The notes beneath the pieces are model-generated. The model worked only from the letters and a program-made list of their open reading frames with translations, ran no database searches and had not been told where the DNA came from. Source: a virus. Taken from it: 26,543 bases of DNA. Both the position numbers and the translations under genes were made by a program. Shown here in pieces: positions 21,022 to 26,543 of this stretch (position 1 is its first letter; each line of letters opens with the position of its first letter). The stretch is taken from IMG/VR virus record IMGVR_UViG_3300010430_003072, positions 1-26,543 of that record. One strand, written 5' to 3'.

Positions 21022-23565
21022 ATGGCGACCACCGTAGCTGATCTCCTCGTAACACTCTCTCTGGAAACCGAAGGGTTCCAGCTTGCCGAGCGCGCCCTGA
21101 ACAACATCGCTCGCGCCAATGCGGTGGTCGCCAAAGAGGTTGGGGCCACCTCGGCCCAATACGACAGGCTCGTCGCCAACGTACAGCATGCGGTTGCCGC
21201 CCTCGAAGAAGTAGGGGTGAGGTCGCAGAAGATCTCCGACCTAGCGTCCAGCATGTCGTTCGACGAGGCCATAGCCTCGGCAGATAAGCTCAACGCTACG
21301 ATCCGGGAAGCGGAAACGCTCGCCGGGTACTACAAGGAACTCGACGCTGTTCCCGGCGCTGGGATAGGCACTGCTGCATATGACCAGGTTGCTGAGCAGA
21401 TCGGGTACACCAAGGAGGAACTGAACGAATACATCCAGTCCCTCAACGAAGAAGTCGTTGTCATCGGTTCCGTTATCGCAGCCCACCAGGCACAAGCGTT
21501 GGTCGCCGAACAGGTGACCGAAGCGGAAGCCAACCTGGAGAAACAGACCAACAGTCTCGTTCGCGCCCAGAGCCAGATGGAGGCGTCTGTTGGCGATACG
21601 AACACCGCCGTGGAGAAGAGCGGGGGGGCGCTCCGTTCCTCGTCGGCCCGGATGAACTACTACATCCAGGCGTTGGCGTCCGGGAACGTCACCCAAACCC
21701 TCATCGGCCAGTCGGCTGCGATGGCAGGGCAAGGTATCCAGAAGCTCCAGATGGCGATGCAGAACGCTTCGGGTGCGGGCGGCAAACTCGCTGCTGCCGG
21801 GAATGCGATCGGTACCAGCATCAGGGGCTTCCTCAACCCGACAACCGCAGCGATCGCTGTCGTTGGGGTCGCCGTCACCCTCTGGATGAAGTGGAAGAAA
21901 TCCAACGAGGAAAACAAGAGGGCCATCAAGGAACTCTCCGACGCCCTGCTCCAAGGTCAACAGGCTCTCGACGGCTGGGTGAGGAAGACCGTCGAAGTGA
22001 TAGCGGCGAACGACGACCTCGTTGAATCGCTTGAGAATGTCGGAAAAGCAGGCCAGCTTATCGGCTTCATCAGCGAGGAAGATCTCGGCGTCCAGGTCAA
22101 GATGCTGGAAATCCTGCAAGCCGAATATGACGCACTGTACGAGAAGATGGAGATAGGTCCCGACATGCGTCCGGGGAGGGGCGCTGACCCTGGGGATGTC
22201 GCCAGGCTCAACGACCTGGAAGCCATCATCGACAAGGAAGAGGAACTGCTTCAGCTACACCGGGATGCAGCCGGTGATATTGCGCTGCGCGCCCAAGCGG
22301 AGCATGCCCTCGCCGCCCAGGCGCGTGACACCCTCATGGTCTATGGCAACCTCGGCGAACAACTCGAAGCCGGGATGGTCGGTACCGAGGAAACGAGGAG
22401 GCGCATCGCTGGCCTCACCGGGGACTGGCAACTCCTCATGTCGGTCATCTCGGCCGGTGACAGCGACCTGAGGGACGCTTTCAGGAGCATGGACATCACC
22501 GGGATGGACAGCCTGGTCGACGCCATGACGCTCCTCGGCGACAAGTACCCGGAACTCAAGTCACTCGTTTCGCTGCTTACAGGCGAGCTTGATAAGCAGG
22601 CCGATGCTGCCCGGAGGGCTGCCGACGGCATCCAAGAACAGGCCGATGCTGCGAGAGCAGCCGTGGATGCCGGGTTTGCCCTGGCTCGCAGCGTGAAGCG
22701 TGCCGCCGAGGCTGCCGGTGAGATGAATAGGACCGGTAGCCCGGAGGCAGTTTTCGCCTTTGCCGAAGCAATGTGGGCCGTTCAGGTGGCCGCTGCCGCC
22801 AACCCGGATGCGCTCCCTGCCCTGACCGCCCAGCTTGCCGACATGTATGCTGCCGGTCTCTTCACCGCCGCCCAGTACGAGCAGTTGCTTGGCATCATCG
22901 CCGCCACGTCACCGATCTCTGACGCTGCGGCCGGTGGGCTTGGCATCGTCAGCGGGGCGGTCGACACGGTGGGTACCGGAGCCGACATCGCCGCAGGTCA
23001 GGTTGGCAGTTTGAACGAACAGCTTGGAGCGGTCAACGGCACCATCCCCGGCACCATCCTGAACATCAACGCCCTGTCGAACGCTGTCGTCGGTGCCTCC
23101 AACACTATCGCTGGCGCTGCAAAAGGCAGCGCAGCCGCCCACATTCCGGGCCAACCTTGGACGGGGAAAGAGACCGGTCTCCCGAACGCTAACAAGATTG
23201 ACTGGGGTGCAGTGTTCCCCGCCAACAGGGCCGCATGGGGCGGTTCCGGTGGCGGCGGTGGTGGAGGTGGCGGCGGGGGCGCAACCACAGACGGCAAGGG
23301 CCTCGCCATCGACGAGATCAAGAAGTTCTTCGAGCAGGTCAACAGGGCCATCAAGGCTGGCATCCAGGGCGGTGTCCTCTACTCCGATGAAGGCAACGCT
23401 GTACCGGTGGGGTCCCCATACGATTTCATTGCTAACGAGGGCGGGGTCAACGTGCAGACCATCAACCTCCGGGGCGTCTGGGACTTTGCAGACCCCACCG
23501 CCAAGCGTGAGATCGTGAGGCAAATGAAAGAGGCCCTTGCCCAGTTCGAGAAGGAGGTGGCGTAG
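21022..23565 (+). CDS. tape measure protein
   Basis: 847 residues with GAGGAGGAGAT before the ATG. The N-terminus is long and helical (ADLLVTLSLETEGFQLAERALNNIA and following), as in TP901-1/gp26-type tape measures. One hydrophobic segment at about residues 274-291 (TTAAIAVVGVAVTLWMKW) could cross a membrane. Ala-rich coiled-coil regions follow (about 500-560). A run of at least ten Gly at about 740-754 precedes the conserved C-terminus (NVQTINLRGVWDFADPTAKR ... VRQMKEAL), the usual ending of these proteins. The length predicts a short tail, roughly 120-130 nm if about 0.15 nm per residue holds. No lysozyme or peptidase domain is visible. Confidence 0.9.
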   Translation: MATTVADLLVTLSLETEGFQLAERALNNIARANAVVAKEVGATSAQYDRLVANVQHAVAALEEVGVRSQKISDLASSMSFDEAIASADKLNATIREAETLAGYYKELDAVPGAGIGTAAYDQVAEQIGYTKEELNEYIQSLNEEVVVIGSVIAAHQAQALVAEQVTEAEANLEKQTNSLVRAQSQMEASVGDTNTAVEKSGGALRSSSARMNYYIQALASGNVTQTLIGQSAAMAGQGIQKLQMAMQNASGAGGKLAAAGNAIGTSIRGFLNPTTAAIAVVGVAVTLWMKWKKSNEENKRAIKELSDALLQGQQALDGWVRKTVEVIAANDDLVESLENVGKAGQLIGFISEEDLGVQVKMLEILQAEYDALYEKMEIGPDMRPGRGADPGDVARLNDLEAIIDKEEELLQLHRDAAGDIALRAQAEHALAAQARDTLMVYGNLGEQLEAGMVGTEETRRRIAGLTGDWQLLMSVISAGDSDLRDAFRSMDITGMDSLVDAMTLLGDKYPELKSLVSLLTGELDKQADAARRAADGIQEQADAARAAVDAGFALARSVKRAAEAAGEMNRTGSPEAVFAFAEAMWAVQVAAAANPDALPALTAQLADMYAAGLFTAAQYEQLLGIIAATSPISDAAAGGLGIVSGAVDTVGTGADIAAGQVGSLNEQLGAVNGTIPGTILNINALSNAVVGASNTIAGAAKGSAAAHIPGQPWTGKETGLPNANKIDWGAVFPANRAAWGGSGGGGGGGGGGGATTDGKGLAIDEIKKFFEQVNRAIKAGIQGGVLYSDEGNAVPVGSPYDFIANEGGVNVQTINLRGVWDFADPTAKREIVRQMKEALAQFEKEVA

Positions 23566-24797
23566 TGGCAATCCTCACCATCGGGCGGGTCGGCCTTGAG
23601 GTTGACTTCCCGCACCCATCCGAGATGGAGGAGTCCCGGTCGGTCGACTCGCGCGAGTTCACGATCGGCGGGTATATCCGTTCCTCGTCGGTCACGATCA
23701 CGAAGTATCTCCGCAACGAACTCCTCGAACAGCAGGGCCAGGTTGTGGCCGTCACCTACACCGGGGACACACACTTCGACGCCTTCTATCTCCTCGCCGA
23801 CTCAAGCATCTCGTCGATCGAAGCGTCCTACCTCGGTGACGGGCTGTTCCCGTTCTCGATCACCCTGTTCCGCATAGGGGCGTCGCCCCGGGTCGAGTTC
23901 CAATCGAACATCACCGGCACCGTCCTCGAAAACACGATCGGGTTGACCGAGAGCGAGACCAAGCCGTTCATGTCGCCGCCGGTCAACGCCTCCGTCTTCG
24001 AGTGGGACGTGACCTCCCCCACCGGGCATGTCCGATCAACCGAAGATGGGGACATCGTGGTCTACACGTCGTCGGGCGACTTCAGCGCCGACGCCTCATG
24101 GGGCTGCCTCCCGTCACAGTTCTACCTCGGTGCCTCGAAGCTGTACGTCAGCACCAGGCTCCGGGCGGGCCTCGACGTTCCCCAGTCCCCCACCGATTGG
24201 GAGATGAACAACGGGATCATCAAAGTGGTGCCAAGCTCGGGGTCCAACAAGCTCGACATTTCCATGTGGGACGGTACATCTGCCTACGAGTCGTTGAAGA
24301 CCTGGGAACCGCTCTTCGCCTCATCGAACCTTGCAGCGTTCTCGTTCGTCAACGCCGTCAGGAACGACCCGGAATGTGTCATCATCCGGCTCACCACAGC
24401 AGGCACCCTCTCCCGGCACACCCTCGACCTCCAGCTTCGTCGAGGTTCGGCGCAACTGTTCGTCAACTGGTATTGGGGCGGTGCAGCGGGGGAGATGAAG
24501 ATGCAGCGTGACGCCGTCGAGGCAGGCACGTCGATCACCCCAACTGGAGCGTCCTCCAGTGCCGGTGTGCGCGCCACGTCGAACGATGGAGACGGAAATC
24601 GTTACACAATTTTCTCGCCAACAAGCGGGAGGGTCGACGAGTCGTACGGTGTCTACATCGCTTCAGGGAACCGGCTCAACACGGCGATCGGGTTCGAGAT
24701 CGCAGGCACGTCCGCAGTGACCGGCGACACCGCCAGCGACCTGGCGCTCCAATACTTCGGGATGGTCGGCGAACGTGTGCGGGCGGTGTGGAGATGA
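23565..24797 (+). CDS. distal tail/minor tail protein
   Basis: 410 residues from GTG 23565, overlapping the previous stop by one base (TAGTG) after AAGGAGG. It directly follows the tape measure, the usual place of the distal tail protein. The first 110 residues (GRVGLEVDFPHPSEMEESRSV, REFTIGGYIRSSSVTITKYLRNELL, VVAVTYTGDTHFDAFYLLADSSI, LFPFSITLFRIG) look like the ring-forming beta domain of Dit-type proteins. Residues 140-340 form a second beta-sandwich-like region (YVSTRLRAGLDVPQSPTDWE, LTTAGTLSRHTLDLQLRRG), resembling carbohydrate-binding insertions in evolved distal tail proteins. This may help host surface binding. The last strand set returns to a hub-like domain. Confidence 0.78.
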   Translation: MAILTIGRVGLEVDFPHPSEMEESRSVDSREFTIGGYIRSSSVTITKYLRNELLEQQGQVVAVTYTGDTHFDAFYLLADSSISSIEASYLGDGLFPFSITLFRIGASPRVEFQSNITGTVLENTIGLTESETKPFMSPPVNASVFEWDVTSPTGHVRSTEDGDIVVYTSSGDFSADASWGCLPSQFYLGASKLYVSTRLRAGLDVPQSPTDWEMNNGIIKVVPSSGSNKLDISMWDGTSAYESLKTWEPLFASSNLAAFSFVNAVRNDPECVIIRLTTAGTLSRHTLDLQLRRGSAQLFVNWYWGGAAGEMKMQRDAVEAGTSITPTGASSSAGVRATSNDGDGNRYTIFSPTSGRVDESYGVYIASGNRLNTAIGFEIAGTSAVTGDTASDLALQYFGMVGERVRAVWR

Positions 24798-25906
24798 TCA
24801 CCGAAGTCATGATGTCCCAAGGGTCTTGGGAGGTGGCCCTCTCCCCGGCCACCCCGGACGACCTGTGGACAGACCTCGAAGAGTTCGGTCACATCGTCGT
24901 CACGTCCCAATGGGTCGACCCGACAATGTACGGCGACACCTCCATGCTCGCAGCCGCCCGATACGTCGGGCCGCTCCACGGGAAGGTCGTCACCGAAGAG
25001 GGCGGGATCGGGATCGTCGGGGCGAACATGGTGTGGTGGCTCGGTGACGAGGACGGTGTTGGGGACATCATCGAGATCGAAGTGTCCCTCGAATCCTCGA
25101 CCCTGGAGAACGCCATCGACGAACTCCTCCCCCTCTCAGGGTCGATCACGAAAGGCACGATCAACGAACCGGCCGGACAGACCTACCAGGGTGTCCACCA
25201 GTGGGAGACGCCACTCTCAGCGATCAGGACCGTGTGCGCCTCGCTCGGATGCGAGTTCCGGGTCAACCCCGACGGGACGCTCGACGCCGGGCCGAAAGAG
25301 GACGTGTTCAACATCACGAACCCGGCTGTTGTCGTCACCCGCTACCCGGGCAAAGACCCCGAGTTCCTGACCGCCGACTCCGAGTCGATGGTGCTCTCAC
25401 TCGACGCCTCCATGTACGCCTCGCGCGGAATCGTGGTCACCGAAGACTCCGACAACGTGAAGACGCTCGTCGGCTATACGGATCGCATCCCGGGGCCGAC
25501 CGCCTACGACATCAACGGCAACCTGGTCAAGCGCACCTTGATGTCGGAGACGTTCGGGTCGCCCGTGTCGGTGGCAACCTACCTTCTCTCAACCCTCTCC
25601 GACCATTCGGTCATTGCCCAGATAGATATCGGCACGACTTTCAACGAAATGTCGGAGGGGTCTTTTGAGATCGGTGACGCCTTCTGGAGCTACGACCCGC
25701 CTGCGTTCACCGACGATGCGAACGAGATCTCGTTCCGGGGTGAGATCATCCACCCGAAGCTCCTGCGCCTCCTGTCGGCCTCCTGGCCGATCAGGGAAGG
25801 CATGGGGGTGTTCTACCGAACCCCAGCCGTCACCCCCACCTACATCGACCTGACTCGTTTCGTTCAATGGGAAGGCCCATCGTCCGAAGGGGTGGTGAGC
25901 CTGTGA
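24794..25906 (+). CDS. minor tail/baseplate hub protein (Gp37-like)
   Basis: 370 residues, starting in an ATGA overlap. The sequence has an N-terminal beta region (GSWEVALSPATPDDLWTDLE, SQWVDPTMYGDTSMLAAARYVG) and a central FG-like domain. That domain includes IDELLPLSGSITKGTINEPA and QWETPLSAIRTVCASLGCEFRVNPDGTLDAG, a pattern found in hub proteins that decode Y-x-x-x-x-x-x-L-x-x-(V/I)-C...G-x-E-(F/Y)-R-(V/I)-N-x-D-G-(T/R)-(L/I)-D-(A/V)-G. The rest is a hinge (SLDASMYASRGIVVTEDSDNV) and a small beta domain. It corresponds to the siphovirus ReqiPepy6 Gp37-like group and probably forms the tail tip below the distal ring. Confidence 0.78.
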   Translation: MITEVMMSQGSWEVALSPATPDDLWTDLEEFGHIVVTSQWVDPTMYGDTSMLAAARYVGPLHGKVVTEEGGIGIVGANMVWWLGDEDGVGDIIEIEVSLESSTLENAIDELLPLSGSITKGTINEPAGQTYQGVHQWETPLSAIRTVCASLGCEFRVNPDGTLDAGPKEDVFNITNPAVVVTRYPGKDPEFLTADSESMVLSLDASMYASRGIVVTEDSDNVKTLVGYTDRIPGPTAYDINGNLVKRTLMSETFGSPVSVATYLLSTLSDHSVIAQIDIGTTFNEMSEGSFEIGDAFWSYDPPAFTDDANEISFRGEIIHPKLLRLLSASWPIREGMGVFYRTPAVTPTYIDLTRFVQWEGPSSEGVVSL

Positions 25907-26543
25907 GTCGCATCCTCAACCCGGCGAGTCAGCCGAGAAGGTTCATGTCCCGCTCGACGGCGTCCACGACAACGAAGACGAAGAAGGGAACGAAGGTCGC
26001 CCCACCGCGCGGGACCCCGAACGACGGCAACTACGCCCACCTCTACTCCGGCAACATCCTGTACGACCCGGGTGTCGACCTGTTCGTCGGGAACTCTGCC
26101 GAGTCGTGGGCGTATTACGACTGGGATGACCGCATCGGAAGCAGGACGTTCGAGCTTCCCAACTTTGACCCGACGTGCGAGTTTGGTCAACGATGGCCGA
26201 ACGGCGACTGTGTGACCTATTGGGACCTCTCGCAATGGCTGTCGCAAGGTGGTGGGTATGCCCCCGACGGGGGACTTGACTCGCTGTCGTGGAGCGTGTC
26301 ACGGGCCGACCCGTACCTGGGCGACTGGTCGCTCGCTTGGTGGCGTTGGACTGAGGGGCCGAATGGCAATCCCCTGAATCTGATGATCCAGGCCCCTGGG
26401 TTGCCTCTGGGATATTCGGCACGGGTCCAGCCAGGTGACGACGTGGCATTCTCCGTACGGTCAAAGATGCATCCCGACGTAGGGTTTGCCGAGGGTGGTG
26501 AGCCGAAGATCAGCGTCCTGCTCTACTACTACAACCAGAGTGG
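25903..26543 (+). CDS. minor tail protein, N-terminal part (3' end outside window)
   Basis: Starts at GTG 25903 in a GTGA overlap and remains open to the window end, giving 213 visible residues. The first 45 residues are Arg/Ser/Thr/Lys-rich and extended (PRRFMSRSTASTTTKTKKGT). From about residue 50 a beta-sandwich begins: NILYDPGVDLFVGN, SWAYYDWDDRIGSRTFELPN, SLSWSVSRADPYLGDWSLAWW, ARVQPGDDVAFSVRSKMHPD, KISVLLYYYNQSG. The pattern D-P-x-L-G-x-W-S-L-x-W followed by V-x-P-G-D-x-V-x-(F/L)-S-x-(R/K)-x-K resembles the carbohydrate-binding modules at the tips of actinophage tails. It is probably a receptor-binding or fibre protein. Confidence 0.78.
   Translation, partial: MSRILNPASQPRRFMSRSTASTTTKTKKGTKVAPPRGTPNDGNYAHLYSGNILYDPGVDLFVGNSAESWAYYDWDDRIGSRTFELPNFDPTCEFGQRWPNGDCVTYWDLSQWLSQGGGYAPDGGLDSLSWSVSRADPYLGDWSLAWWRWTEGPNGNPLNLMIQAPGLPLGYSARVQPGDDVAFSVRSKMHPDVGFAEGGEPKISVLLYYYNQS

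Noticed and set aside
21241-22119. Long minus-strand open frame opposite the tape measure gene
   Set aside because: Typical antisense shadow in GC-rich coding DNA; no ribosome site, no recognisable protein motif. The same applies to the other minus-strand frames, such as 2963-3808 and 6440-7255.

Overview
This window is a stretch of a tailed double-stranded DNA phage or prophage with siphovirus-like tail genes. It covers the late (virion) gene block. Every convincing gene is on the + strand. The genes are packed end to end, with ATGA, GTGA or 1-base stop/start overlaps at most junctions, and no gap without a gene exceeds about 65 bases. The DNA is GC-rich by eye, GTG starts are common, and the head, neck and tail proteins look like those of actinobacterial siphophages, so an actinobacterial host is likely but not proven. 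I saw no tRNA, integrase, insertion sequence or CRISPR array.

Region 1 (1-12036) is unusual. Five consecutive genes, one cut by the window edge, encode very large modular proteins of the kind called polyvalent proteins, which are thought to ride in the virion and enter the cell with the DNA. Visible modules are two zinc metallopeptidase (HExxH) domains, up to four ADP-ribosyltransferase-like domains in one 1320-residue chain, a HhH-DNA-glycosylase-like domain, a ParB/sulfiredoxin-like domain and a large phage/plasmid zinc-binding domain. In four of these genes the modules are separated by 11 copies of a short His-rich linker with core KH...H...Q..HG. It comes in two flavours: KHYGPGPHPSGSPQDVHG and KHADHxQxDHGNWAxG.

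Region 2 (12033-15470) is capsid assembly: an XkdF-type prohead protease, a small basic protein, a scaffold-like protein with two strong in-frame internal start sites, a DUF2190-like decoration protein and the HK97-fold major capsid protein. Region 3 (15480-19306) holds small head proteins, a Rossmann-like protein of unknown role, the head-tail connector, head closure, neck and tail terminator proteins, and a Com-like zinc-finger protein. Region 4 (19369-26543) is the tail: two tandem paralogous tail tube proteins, the tail assembly chaperone with a probable -1 frameshift extension, a short tape measure, a distal tail protein, a Gp37-like hub protein and the start of a further minor tail protein.

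A second striking signal is a directly repeated GAGCGCC element, two units about one helical turn apart, lying 8-14 bases upstream of the ribosome binding site of only four starts: the basic protein/scaffold pair, an internal start in the scaffold, the major capsid protein and the first tail tube protein. These are the products a virion needs in most copies, so the element is a candidate late-gene expression signal acting on DNA or on the mRNA leader.

Functions are assigned by recognising motifs and gene order, without database searches. The effector-like domains in region 1 are less certain than the capsid and tail genes.
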